From Haematobia irritans (taxonomy: Eukaryota > Arthropoda > Insecta > Diptera > Muscidae), in the NCBI RefSeq assembly GCF_050003625.1, contig NC_134398.1, forward strand, positions 19,418,997-19,482,996: DNA of 64,000 nt, in the 5' to 3' direction. Both the position numbers and the translations under genes were made by a program. Positions 24,225 through 35,695 of the stretch are shown in pieces (the stretch's first letter is position 1; each line of letters starts with the position of its first letter). The notes below the pieces were generated by a model. That model did no database searches. It had not been told where the DNA came from and saw nothing but the letters and a program-made list of their open reading frames with translations.

Positions 24225-25134
24225 AATCTCTTAATAATTATTTTTATTATTTTGAATTATTATTTTTTTAAGTTAATTATTTTATTTTATTTTACATAAT
24301 TTTATGTAATTTTCTGTTTTTTATTTTATTTTGTTTTATTTTATTTTATTTTATTTTAGTTTCTTTTCGTTTATTTTATTTATTTATTTATTAAATTACA
24401 TAACAATACAACAAGATTATTTTCTTAAATATTATTATGGTTATAATATTTTATTTTTTAATTCATTTCAAAATGTTTTATTTCAATTTATAATATTAAA
24501 ATTTAATAAGAATATATTTTTAGAACAAAATATACAAAAATATGTATTTATTTTATTTTCTTTTCTCTTATTTAATTTATTTTATATATTTATATATTTA
24601 TTCATTTATTTATTTGGTTATAATATTTTATTTTTTAATTCATTTCAAAATGTTTTATTTAAATTTATAATATTAAAATTTAGTAAGAATATATTTTTAG
24701 AACAAAATATACTAACATATTTATTTTATTTTCTTTTATTTATTTTATATATTTATATATTTAAGTATTTATTCATTTATTTATTTGTTTATTTATTTAT
24801 TTATTGAATTACATAAAAATACAACAAGATTATTATTTCATTATAGTTATAATATTTTATTTTTAATTCATTTCAATATATATTATTTAAATATATCAAA
24901 TTTACAATTTAATACATATATTTCTTTTAGAAACAATATAAAAAAAATATTCTTTTGTTTGAAAAATTTTATAATAAAATTTTATTTTGCAATTGTAAAA
25001 TGTAAGATATTCCATTTGTTTACTTTAGTTTCATCTTATGTTTTTAAAAAATTTAAAAATTGTCATCGTAAAATCAAAATCTTATTTTTTCAAATTTATT
25101 ACTTTTCTTGTTATTAGGCCCTTACCCAGCAAAA

Positions 25135-25163
25135 AAAAATTGGAAGGTCTTCTAAAGGCACAA
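25135..25163 (-). mobile_element. Element E terminal fragment inside a satellite unit (a)
   Basis: CCCAGCAAAAA, then TCTTCTAAAGGCACAAC is the first ~29 bp of element E, then an abrupt switch to ATGTTTTATTTAAATTT. The same junction occurs at 25702. Confidence 0.8.
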
Positions 25164-25673
25164 CATGTTTTATTTAAATTTATAATATTAAAATTTAATA
25201 AGAATATATTTTTAGAACAAAATATACAAAAATATTTATTTTATTTTCTTTTATTTTATTTTATTTATTTTATATATTTATATATTTAAATATTTATTCA
25301 TTTATTTATTTGTTTATTTATTTATTGAATTAGATAAAAATACAACAATATTATTATTTTATATATGTATAAAAATAATATAGTTATAATATTTTATTTT
25401 TAATTCATTTCTATGTATATTTTATTTAAATATATAAAATTTAAAATTTATTAAATATATTTCTTTTAGAAAAAAATATAAAAAAATAGTCTTTTGTTTG
25501 AAAAATTTTATAATAAAATTTTATTTTGCAATTGTAAAATGTAAGATATTCCATTTGTTTACTTTAGTTTCATCTTATGTTTTTAAAAAATTTAAAAATT
25601 GTCATCGTAAAATCAAAATCTTATTTTTTCAAATTTATTACTTTCCTTGTTATTAGGCCCTTACCCAGCAAAA

Positions 25674-25702
25674 AAAATTGGAAGTTCTTCTAAAGGCACA
25701 AC
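25674..25702 (-). mobile_element. Element E terminal fragment inside a satellite unit (b)
   Basis: Same E end and the same breakpoint (GGCACAAC to ATGTTTTA) as at 25163, one array period later. A third, shorter relic (AAGTTCTTCTAAAGGCACAA) sits at about 26180-26200. Confidence 0.8.
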
Positions 25703-26694
25703 ATGTTTTATTTAAATTTATAATATTAAAATTTAATAAGAATATATTTTTAGAACAAAATATACAAAAATATTTATTTTAATTTCTTTTCTTTTATATA
25801 ATTTATTTTATATATTTATATATTTATTCATTTATTTATTTGTTTATTTATTGAATTACATAAAAATACAACAAGATTATTATTTTATATATGTATAAAA
25901 ATAATATAGTTATAATATTTTATTTTTAATTCATTTCTATGTATATTTTATTTAAATATATAAAATTTAAAATTTAATAAATATTTTTCTTTTAGAAAAA
26001 AATATAAAAAAATATTCTTTTGTTTGAAAAAAATTATAATAAAAATTTATTTTGCAATTGTAAAATGTAAGATATTCCATTTGTTTACTTTAGTTTCAGC
26101 CTATATTTTTAAAAAATTTAAAAATTGTCATCGTAAAATCAAAATCTTATTTTTTCAAATTTATTACTTTTCTTGTTATAAAGTTCTTCTAAAGGCACAA
26201 TATGTTTTATTTAAATGTATAATATTAAAATTTAATAAGAATATATTTTTAGAACAAAATATACAAAAATATTTATTTTAATTTCTTTTCTTTTCTTTTA
26301 TTTAATTTATTTTATATATTTATATATTTATTCATTTATTTATTTGTTTATTTATTGAATTACATAAAAATACAACAAGATTATTATTTTATATATGTAT
26401 AAAAATAATATAGTTATAATTTTTTATTTTTAATTCATTTCTATGTATATTTTTTTTAAATATATAAAATTTAAAATTTAATAAATATATTTCTTTAAAA
26501 AAATATATAAAAAAATATTCATTTGTTTGAAAATTTTTATAATAAAATTTTATTTTGCAATTGTAAGATGTAAGATATTCCATTTATTTACTTTAGTTTC
26601 ATCCTATATGTTTAAAATAATTCAAAAATTGTCATCGTAAAATCAAAATCTTATTTTTATCGAATTTATTACTGTTCTTGTTATTAGGCCCTTA

Positions 26695-27269
26695 GCCAGC
26701 AAAAAAATTTGGAAGTTCTTCTAAAGGCACAACTTTAAAAACACTTCCAAAAGATGTACTCCCAAAGATGTTCTTTATTCCCACTACACAGGAAGTTTTT
26801 TTAACTCAATTGTTTATAACTCGCTTTTTTCTTATTATTATTGGGTTAGTTTTTTTGCTTCTTAAATTTTTTTGTTTCTAAAAGTTTTAAAACAGAGTAA
26901 GCCTTAATAAAATGGTACAAATTATTGAAATTTTTTCGAAAAAAAATCAAAATCCATTCAACAAATATTGCGAATTTTTTAAAATATTTTAATTCAAACG
27001 TTTCGGACAAACGTTAGAATGTTATTAAAAATCATAAAAAATTATAAAAATTATTTATTTGTCAAAATATGGCAACATTTTTTAATTCAAATCCAAAGCA
27101 ATGAATTTGAATCACAGAGCAAATTCAGTGCAAAGGCTGTTGAAATGGTGGACATCCGTCCTATGACAAGCCCGTATTAAATTCATCGCTTCCACGCCAA
27201 TTTTGCATTACTTCCGGATCCAAAAAGAACATTTTCACTACTTTTTTTGGCTACGCTTTTTTTACTAGG
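26695..27269 (-). mobile_element. Element E copy 3, at the right edge of the satellite
   Basis: Begins GCCAGCAAAAAAATTTGGAA (first base changed) and ends TTTTTTTACTAGG (degenerate). The left flank TTATTAGGCCCTTA is the same as that of the truncated E ends at 25135 and 25674. This is therefore the only complete copy at that position in the array. Confidence 0.85.
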
Positions 27270-29060
27270 TTATCATTTCATTATCTTATTTTGTTTTTCT
27301 CTATGTACTAATATATAGAAAATTTCCCCTTTTATACTATACTCTATACAATGCACTAAAGTCATTAAAGAATTGAATTTATAAAATACATAAAATTTAA
27401 ATTAAATCATATAAAGACAATACTTAAATAGTATTCATCAGAGATTATAATTTTATTGAAAACAAAAAAAGAAAAGAGTCTTCTTTTAGTATGTGTTATA
27501 ACTTTTATGAATAAGATAATTTCATAATAGACTTGTAATGTCAAAATGCTAATATTGACAAACAATAAAATTTAGTTTCTATGGAATGACTTTAAATAAC
27601 AATTGAATTGAGCAATCACAAAAAATTAGCATAAAGTCCAAAGACAATAATAAAGATAACTTATCGTATATGGACTTGTAATATGTTGAGAAAAACTAGA
27701 ACATAAAACAAACATAAGAAACAAACAAAATCTTTATGAGATAGATTTATTGCCTTATAACCTTGGGAATATCCATCAATTTTGGCTGAGAGTTAAATGG
27801 ACCATTAATAAAGACATGCTAATTGATGATTTTAGTAGTAGGAAATAGCCAAACAATATCATCGAATGTTTGAAGTTGTAAATTGGTAAATCACATAAAA
27901 TTACATAAAATAGATGAAACTTTGGTTTGACCATATTTAAAAGAGAAGAGAACATGAAGGAAAATTTTCTTAATAATTTAAGTAAATATTTTTTTTAAAT
28001 AACTGTATATTTTATATAGAGAATTTATTTCAATAATGAAAATTGCTTTAAATATAAGAAATTTTTTCCACGGCCAAAATTTAATTACATGCAAAAAAAA
28101 TTATTTCTTTGGAAAACGAAATTTAAAATTATTTTCTTCAGGCTAATCAAGCCACCATAAACAAAAAAAATATTTACTACCGAATTAAATCTAATGTTAA
28201 AAACTTAAATTTTTCTTTATATTTTACTTGTATTAAAAAAACATTATTTTGCGTTAAAGTGACACCTTTACCAATAAATTTAAATTCCCTTTCGTTTTTG
28301 TTTTTGTTGTGTTTAAAATTCTTTATGTGAATCTCACATATTTTAACGTTTACAAAATTCTTGTTAAATTTTATTATTATTATTATTTTTGTTTTTTTTT
28401 TTTAATTTCTAAAATTCTTATCCACATTTGCACATACTACAGCAATATATAAATTCTTTTCTCCATGCCATGTCAAATATCATAATATTCTTCAAACTCA
28501 ATAATTTTTTTAATTAACCATTTGTCTATGGAAACGAGAAAAGAAAACTGCCACATTATTTAAATTTATTGGTATCGATTAAATAACTTTCGTTCAAAAC
28601 ATCTCATAAATTTTCATCTATATATTCGACTGCATGAGGCAAAAAATATATTCTAAGCTATTTGGACAGACAAATGAGCGGCTAGACACTTTTAAGGGAA
28701 AATAAGAAAAAAATGTGTATATATAAAAAAATTAAATTTGTATCATTTTTCCTAATGGATGACGATTTGGCATGGCTGTTCAAAATATCAAACGGCTTAG
28801 TTTGGGATTTGGTTATTTTTTTTTTGTAGAGGGAGGAAAATATGCTTCACGAACAAGTGTCAACCTAATGCATAGCACAAAGATAGACAGACATTTAGAC
28901 CATTCATTTTAGTCATTTGAAATGTGCAATTTTATTATTCTTTATGTTTGCCAGACATGGAGTTAGAATAGCAAACTTTGTGGCAAAAATAAAATTATTT
29001 ATGCATTTTAAATTGGCTGCAATTTAAGTAGAGTTTAGGATCTAAAACAAAAGAGATTAA
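27270..29060. other. Unassigned AT-rich stretch
   Basis: Mostly single-copy-looking. No open frame worth reporting. It contains the piggyBac-MITE relic listed separately. Confidence 0.45.
28172..28262 (+). mobile_element. Left-end relic of the piggyBac-type MITE
   Basis: TTACTACCGAATTAAATCTA, then ATGTTAAAAACTTAAATTTT and ACTTGTATTAA align with the start of the MITE at 20944-21040. The TTAACCC terminus itself is eroded. Confidence 0.6.
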
Positions 29061-29127
29061 ATCCACCACTAGGCAATCCACCATGGATTGCCTATAACCT
29101 TATACTAAAGGCTGTCATCCACAATCG

Positions 29128-29140
29128 AATTACTTGGGTT
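29128..29140. repeat. Left target-site duplication of SINE copy 3
   Basis: AATTACTTGGGTT, identical to 29481-29493. Confidence 0.93.
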
Positions 29141-29480
29141 AGGTTAGGTGGCAGCCCGATGTATCAGGCTCACTTCGACTATTCAGTCCATTGTGATACC
29201 ACATTGGTGAACTTCTCTCTTATTACTGAGTGCTGCCCGATTCCATGTTAAGCTCAATGACAAGGGACCTCTTTTTTATAGCCGAGTCCGAACGGCGTTC
29301 CACATTACAGTGAAACCACTTAGAGAAGCTTTGAAACCCTCAGAAGTGTCACCAGCATTACTGAGGTGGGATAATCCACCGCTGAAAAACTTTTTTGGTG
29401 TTCGGTCGAAGTAGGAATCGAACACACGACCTTGTGTATGCAAGGCTGGCATGCTAACCATTGCCCCACGGTGGCTCCCA
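29141..29480 (-). mobile_element. tRNA-derived SINE, copy 3, full length
   Basis: The CCTAA-type tail is at the left and the complement of box B is weakened (GGAATCGAACA, so the promoter box differs from copy 1 by one base). Perfect 13-bp duplications AATTACTTGGGTT lie at 29128-29140 and 29481-29493. It interrupts the conserved HINE right-end segment between the reverse complements of GTTGCGG and ATTCGATTGTGGATGAC, so it post-dates that HINE. Confidence 0.95.
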
Positions 29481-29493
29481 AATTACTTGGGTT
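29481..29493. repeat. Right target-site duplication of SINE copy 3
   Basis: AATTACTTGGGTT, identical to 29128-29140. Confidence 0.93.
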
Positions 29494-29619
29494 GCGGTAA
29501 CACTTGCCGATGGGTTTCGTAAAACTTCTTAACACCGTCTTCTCAATTGTAAGTTAGTCCATACAGGGTATATATTAAACCAAAAAGGCCAATTAAATAA
29601 TATAATTCACTTTGACAAA

Positions 29620-30945
29620 ATTAAAATAAAATGTTGACAAAATTTTCTATAAAAATAAAATTTTGACAAAATTTTCTATAGAAATAAAATTTTGACATTT
29701 TCTACAGAAATAAAATTTTAACAAATTTTTCTATAGAAATAACATCTTGACAAAATTTTTTATAGTAATAAAATTTTGACAACATTTTCTACAGAAATAA
29801 AATTTTAACAAAATTTTCTACAGAAATAAAATTTTAACAAAATTTTCTACAGAAATAAAATTTTGACAAAACTTTCTATAGTAATAAAATTTTGACAAAA
29901 TTTTCTATAGATTTTCTATAGACAAATTTTTATACAAATAAAATTTTCATAAAAATATCTTAGAAATAACAGTTTGACAAAATTTTTTGTAGAAATAAAA
30001 TTTTGACAAACATTTCTATAGAAATAAAATTTTGATAGAATTTTCTATAGAAATAAAATGTTGCCAAAAATTTCTATAGAAATAAAATTTTGAAAAATTT
30101 TCTACAGAAATAACATTTTGACAAAATTGTCTATAGAAATAAAATTTTGCAAAAATTTGAATGGGGCCAAATTTTAATTAAATTTTCGGAGAAAAAAATT
30201 TGACAACATTTTCTATAGAAATAAAATTTTAACAAAATTTTCTACAGAAATAAAATGTTGACAAAACTTTCTATAGTAATAAAATTTTGACAAAATTTTC
30301 TATAGATTTTCTATTGACAAATTTTTATACAAATAAAATTTTCATAAAAATATCTTTAGAAATAACAGTTTGACAATATTTTTTGTAGAAATAAAATTTT
30401 GACAAACATTTCTATAGAAATAAAGTTTTGATAGAATTTTCTATAGAAATAAAATGTTGCCAAAAATTTCTATAGAAAAATAATTTTGAAAAATTTTCTA
30501 CAGAAATAACATTTTGACAAAATTGTCTATAGAAATAAAATTTTGAAAAAAATTTGAATGGGGCCAAATTTTAATTAAATTTTCTGAGAAAAAAATTTGA
30601 CAAAATTTCCTTTAGAAATAAAATTTTGACAATATTTTCTATAGAAATAAAATTTTGACAAAATTGTCCATAGAAATAAAATTTTGACAATATTTTCTAT
30701 AGAAATAAAAATTTCACAAAAATGTCTTTAGAAATAAAATTTTTACAAAATAACATTTTAGCAAAATTTTCTATAGAAATACAATTTTGAGAAAATTTTC
30801 TATCGAAATAACATCTTGAAAAAATTCTTTATAGTAATAAAATGTTGACAATATTTTCTATAGCAACAAAATTTTTACAAAATTTTCTATAGTAATAAAA
30901 TTTTGAGAAAATTTGCTATAGAAATAAAATTTTGGTAGATTATTT
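29620..30945 (+). repeat. 29-bp minisatellite array inside HINE A
   Basis: Same TTTCTATAGAAA-cored unit. A ~397-bp higher-order unit is present twice: GAATGGGGCCAAATTTTAAT at 30159 and 30556, with matching ATACAAATAAAATTTTCATA and TCTATAGATTTTCTAT landmarks upstream of each. Confidence 0.92.
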
Positions 30946-31118
30946 TTGGGGATCGGCTATGTATAACTATAGACCGATAAGGACCAATTTTGGCATGGTT
31001 GTTAGCGGCCATATACTAGCGCAATATACCAAATTTCACCACGTAACAAATTTCAACCGGATCGGATGAGCTTCGGAGGTTAAATCTTGGGATCGGTTTA
31101 AATTGGGGTTATATCGAT

Positions 31119-31536
31119 GCCCTTATTCCAGAGTACGCTAAGTCGACTTAGCATGTTTTGATGGAGTTCGGAGTTTTTTATTCGGATTGATGTGAATTGC
31201 ATCCTGTCAAAAGTTCGAATTTATTGGACATTTCTATCAAAAGTTATGGTTAATATTGTACTTAGCCTGTTTCTAAAGTTTTAAAAAATGTCCAATCCAA
31301 AAAGGACAAAAAGCTTTGTTCGGTCTAAAGTGGTCTAAGTCATTTTTAGCCATGTTCTATTATCACTATTTTGAGTTCATACATACTAAAAAAAAATTAT
31401 AAAAATTATGATTTTGAGACCGAAAATAAGGAAATTTCTGTCTTATACGAGTTTTGAGAAATTTCAAAAAACAAAACTTGTTTCTTGTTTCCTGTAAAAT
31501 TCACTTTTTAGACTTAGCGCACTTTCGAATGTAGAC
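31119..31536. mobile_element. Candidate small MITE with imperfect terminal inverted repeats
   Basis: This ~418-bp segment interrupts a HINE A monomer. The left end (TTCCAGAGTACGCTAAGTC) and the inverted right end (TTCGAAAGTGCGCTAAGTC) agree at about 18 of 26 positions over the termini. ATCGAT lies at both borders (31113-31118, 31537-31542), a possible 6-bp target duplication. I do not recognise the family. Confidence 0.5.
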
Positions 31537-32102
31537 ATCGATATATAATTAAGACCGGTATGGACCAATTTTTGCATAGTTGTTAGAGACCATATACTAA
31601 CACTACGTACCAAATTTTAACCGGATCGGGTGAATTTTTGCTCTTCCAAGGGGCTCCGGAAGTCAAATCTGGGGATCGGTTTATATGGGGGCTACATATA
31701 ATTATTAACCGATATGTACCAATTCCTGCATGGTTGTTAGAGGCCATATACTAACACCACGTAGCAAATTTCAAGCGAATCGGATGAAGTTTGCTCCTTC
31801 AAGAGGTTTCGAAAGCCAAACCCAGCAAAAAAATTTGGAAGTATTTCTAAAGGCAAAACTTTAAAAGCACTTCCAAAAATGTCCTTCCAGAGATTTTCTT
31901 TATTTTAACTACTCAGAAAGTTCTTTTAATTCAATTTTTATAACTAGCTTTTTTCATATTTTTATACCCACCACCATAGAATGGTGACGGGGGTATAATA
32001 AGTTTGTCATTCCGTTTGTAACGCATCGAAATATCGATTTCCGACTATATAAAGTATATATATTCTTGATCAGGGAGAAATTCTAAGACGATATAACGAT
32101 GT

Positions 32103-32112
32103 CCGTCTGTCC

Positions 32113-32150
<38 letters not shown>

Positions 32151-32152
32151 TG
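32103..32152 (+). repeat. (GTCY)n microsatellite of HINE B
   Basis: Two GTCCGTCT units followed by about nine GTCT units. GTCY tetranucleotides are a known internal feature of mini-me/DINE-1-type elements of Diptera. Confidence 0.95.
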
Positions 32153-32420
32153 TAATCACGCTACAGACTTCAATAATGAAGCAATCGTGCTGAAATTTTG
32201 CACAAGCTCGTCTTTTGTCTGCAGGCAGGTCAAGTTCGAAGATGGGCTATATCGGTCCAGGTTTTGATATAGTCCCCATATAAACCGACCTCCCGATTTG
32301 GGGTCTTGGGCTTATAGAAGTCGTAGTTTTTATCCAATTTGCCTGAAATTTGAAATCTGGAGGTATTTTATGCCCATAAAGAGATGTGCCAAAAATGGTG
32401 AGTATCGGTCCACGTTTTGG

Positions 32421-33480
32421 TATAGCCCCCATATAGACCGATCTCCCGATTTTACTTCTTGGGCTTATAGAAACCGCAGTTTTTATTCAATTTACCTGAA
32501 ATTTGAAATCTAGAGGTATTGTAGGACCACAAATACGTGTGCCAAAAATTGTGAGTATCGGTCCATATTTTGGTATAGCCCCCATATAGACCGATCTCCC
32601 GATTTTACTTCTTGGGCTTATAGAAAACGCAGTTTTTATTCAATTTACCTGAAATTGGAAATCTAGAGGTATTGTAGGACCACAAATACGTGTGCCAAAA
32701 ATTGTGAGTATCGGTCCATATTTTGGTATAGCCCCCATATAGACCGATCTCCCGATTTTACTTCTTGGGTTTATAGAAACCGCAGTTTTTATTCAATTTA
32801 TCTGAAATTGGAAATCTAGAAGTATTGTAGGACCACAAATATGTGTGCCAAAAATTGTGAGTATCGGTCCGTATTTTGGTATAGCCCCCATATAGACCGA
32901 TCTCCCGATTTTACTTCTTGGGCTTATAGAAACCGCAGTTTTTATTCAATTTACCTGAAATTTCAAATCTAGAGGTATTGTAGGACCACAAATACGTGTG
33001 CCAAAAATTGTGAGTATCGGTCCATATTTTGGGAGAGCCCCCATATAGACCGATCTCCCGATTTGGGGTCTTGGGCTTATAGAAACCGTAGTTTTTATCC
33101 AATTTGTCTGAAATTGGAAATCTAGAGGTATTTTAGGACCATAAAGAGATGTGCCGCAAATGGTGAGTATCGATCCATATTTTGGTATAGCCCCCATATA
33201 GACCGATTTCCCAATTTTACTTCTTGGGCTTCTAGAATCCGAAGTTTTTATCCTTTTTGCCTGAAATTGGAAATCTAGACGTATTTTCGGGTCACAAAGA
33301 GGTGTGCCAAAAATTGTGAGTATCGGTCCATATTTTAGTATAGCCCCCATAAGAACGATCTCCCGATTTAACTCCTTGGGTTTCTAGAAACCGTAGTTTT
33401 TATCTGATATGCCTGAAATTGTAAATATTCTGGTATTTTAGGCTCACAAAAACGTGTATCGGATTAAGTTTTTATCGGTC
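32421..33480 (+). repeat. Central tandem repeats of HINE B (153-bp period)
   Basis: TATAGCCCCCATATAGACCG-type starts fall at 32421, 32574, 32727, 32880, 33033, 33186 and 33339, exactly 153 bp apart. The 153-bp unit is 51 codons, so frames run through on both strands (for example minus-strand 32946-33350). A matching 51-codon period occurs in HINE A monomers. Confidence 0.93.
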
Positions 33481-34594
33481 CATTTGGTAATGCCTCCATA
33501 TAGACCGACTTCACTTCTTGAGGGTGTAGAAGGCGCACTGATCATGAAAATTGTTTGAAACTCAATGTAAAATTTCCAGATTTTACTTCTACAGATTTAA
33601 GATTTCAAATCAAGACGTTATTTTATAATTTTCTTGCACACTTACAAGAGATGTTAATGATTCCTCTAAACCTCAAACAAAAATGGTTCTTATAAATCCA
33701 GAATCTGATATAGTCCTCATAGGTGAAATCTTTAAATTTATCTTCGGGTTGTGTCCTCAAGTCCTCAAGCCCTCCTGAAATTTCAAAGGAAACCCTAATA
33801 TTTGGTTCATGGTGGTGGGTATTTAAGATTCGGCCCGGCCGAACTTACTGCTGTATATACTTGTTAAAGGGCAATTTTAGAATTTTTTGTTTCAAATATG
33901 TTAAAAACAGAGTAAGGATTAATAAAATAGTATAAATTAATTAAATTTTGCGGAAAAAATGTTTAAATTCATTATAGAAAAATTGCGAAATTTTGAAAAT
34001 ATTTGAGGTCAAGGGTTTCAGACAAGCGTTAGATTGCATTAAAAATCATAAAAAATTATAATAATTAATTATTTGTCAAAATACCACAAAATTTTTTAAT
34101 TCACATCCAAAACACTGAATTCGGATCACATCTAAATAAGTGATGCATATTCAATGCAACGGCTGTTGAAATGGTGGACATCCGTCCTATGACAAGCCCA
34201 TGTAAAATTCATCGCTTCTGCGCCAATTTTGCACCACTTCCGGATCCAAAAATAACATTTTGACAACTTTTTTGGCGACGCTTTTTTTGCTGGGAATCTC
34301 AGTGTCGGTTTATATGGGGGCTATACGTAAAAGTGGTCCGATATGGCTCATTTGCAATACCATCCGATCTACATCAATAACAATTACTTGTGCCAAGTTT
34401 CAAGTCGATAGCTTGTTTCGTTCGGAAGTTAGCGTGATTTCAACAGACGGACGGACGGACATGCTTAGATCTACTCAGAATTTCACCACGACCCAGAATA
34501 TATATACTTTATGGGGTATTAGAGCAATATTTCGATGTGTTACAAACGGAATGACAAAGTTAATATACCCCCCATCCTATGGTGGAGGGTATAA

Positions 34595-35502
34595 AAAAAA
34601 AAAACAAAATATAATTTTTTTTAAAAACAAATAAACCTCCTCCTAGAATCTTAAAAGATACTGTGCGAATTTAAGCTTAAAACAACAATTTCCAAAATTT
34701 TATAATTTTTTTTACAAAGAAAATTGTTTAAAATGCTTTAAACCCTTTTGCTTCCACAACGACTCTCCTCTCCATTATATGGCATCATAAATAATTCTTT
34801 TATGTTGCATATATATTTTCGCCCTCATGTATACTTTGTTTTGTGTTTTTTTTTGCTTTTTTTTTTATTTTATTTTGGCTCCACTCAACATAAATATCAC
34901 TTGAACAAAGTCAAACCCAAATGCAACAAAATTGTTATTTATATAAATTTTTATTCAACTAAATTATGAAAGCCCCAAAACTCAAGAGCTTAACTTTGAA
35001 ACTTCCATACACAGCAGACGTAGTAGTAGTAGTAGGGGTGGCGGGGAAATATTGAAAAATAAAACTAAATCACAAAATATATGCATATAAATAAATGGAA
35101 TTCCCACATAGGTTATGAGATAAACGCCAACATAATTGAAAAATCTAAAGAATTTAGAATATTTAAATTAATAGAATTTATTTGGATAATATTATAAATT
35201 TAATGGAATTGCAATATGGTTGGGAACCTTGGAGTATAACAATTTATGTAGGTTTGTTATTATTTTTATAGAAAATTTTATAAAAAGAATTAAGAATATG
35301 TCATTGGGGAAAATCAAATTTCTGACATAAAAGAAATTAGACAACATTCCAATAAAATACTTCAATTAACTTTGTTATGGGGAAAATTTTTTGCTTTAGA
35401 ATAATTTGTATAAATAAAGTTTGAAATTGGGCTCTGAAGGAAATTTGGCCCACGACTTGATACAAACAAAGAAAATTAAATTTTTGTTTTTTTTTTTCTT
35501 GA
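34595..35502. other. Unassigned AT-rich stretch
   Basis: No recognised repeat or gene. Short frames at 34748-34969 and 35337-35618 are low-complexity. Confidence 0.45.
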
Positions 35503-35695
35503 TCTGGTTTACGAGTTCGCAAATCGCAAAATATTCCTCAATCGCTAGTTTCCGCACAACAATAATACGAAATTTTTACATCGTACTGTTCTTATGGATA
35601 AGGAAATTATATGGATGAAATTTCATGGCAAAATATGAAATAGTTTCAAAATATAGACGATAAAAATTTTGAATTTTGCGAATTCGTAAACCAGA
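35503..35695. mobile_element. Candidate palindromic MITE (193 bp)
   Basis: Left end TCTGGTTTACGAGTTCGCAA and the inverted right end TCTGGTTTACGAATTCGCAA differ at one base of 20. The interior is AT-rich and noncoding. A target duplication is not evident (flanks TTGA and ACAT). Confidence 0.7.

Larger units (their letters stand above)
22041..26694 (+). repeat. Satellite-like array of ~320-530 bp units (two linked unit types)
   Basis: The left half repeats GGGGTATTTTAAATTATACG, ATTTCTAGAATAAAATTAGA and CACTTGATTTGAAG at about 22060, 22560, 22880, 23355 and 23525. The right half repeats TTGAATTACATAAAAATACA at 24804, 25325 (one change), 25851 and 26354 (periods 521, 526 and 503). It shares TTTTGCAATTGTAAAATGTA and TTGTCATCGTAAAATCAAAA. 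TTTTA runs and ATACAACAAGATTATT link the two halves. Long hydrophobic frames here (for example 24331-24807) are composition artefacts. Confidence 0.85.
31963..33864 (+). mobile_element. HINE family B, complete, nested in element E
   Basis: It starts TATACCCACCACCATAG, has TATATAAAGTATATATATTC and GATGTCCGTCTGTCCGTCTG followed by a long (GTCT)n. Seven tandem monomer landmarks TATAGCCCCCATATAGACCG or near variants sit at a strict 153-bp period. It ends CATGGTGGTGGGTATTTAAG, hairpin TTCGGCCCGGCCGAA, GTATATACTTGT. Compared with uninterrupted E copies, the insertion removed and duplicated no bases and fell between two Ts, the Helentron/DINE-1 behaviour. Confidence 0.88.
31821..34294 (-). mobile_element. 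Element E copy 4, split by HINE B
   Basis: The outer parts 31821-31962 and 33865-34294 add up to 572 bp, the size of the other E copies. Ends are CCCAGCAAAAAAA and TTTTTTTGCTGGG. It sits in a HINE A monomer: left flank GCCAAA, right flank AATCTC, implying AA duplicated. The E sequence resumes exactly where it stopped after the inserted HINE. Confidence 0.92.
29073..34594 (-). mobile_element. HINE family A, reverse orientation, heavily interrupted
   Basis: Read on the minus strand: TATACCCTCCACCATAGG at 34594, then the CCCCATAAAGTATATATATT and GTCCGTCCGTCCGTC blocks, ~153-bp monomers (for example 31545-31820 and 30950-31110), the 29-bp minisatellite (29620-30945), then AGACGGTGTTAAGA and GGCAAGTGTTACCGCAACCC near 29500-29540. 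The far end at ATCCATGGTGG (29080) lacks the usual hairpin and CTTG. Insertions inside it are a SINE, a small MITE-like insert, and element E carrying HINE B. Confidence 0.8.

Noticed and set aside
24331..24807. 158-residue hydrophobic frame resembling a membrane protein
   Set aside because: It is T-rich satellite sequence; Phe/Leu/Ile/Tyr content follows base composition.
27436..27470. Second hammerhead core (CTGATGA on the minus strand)
   Set aside because: No GAAA box, stem II or cleavage triplet at the required positions.
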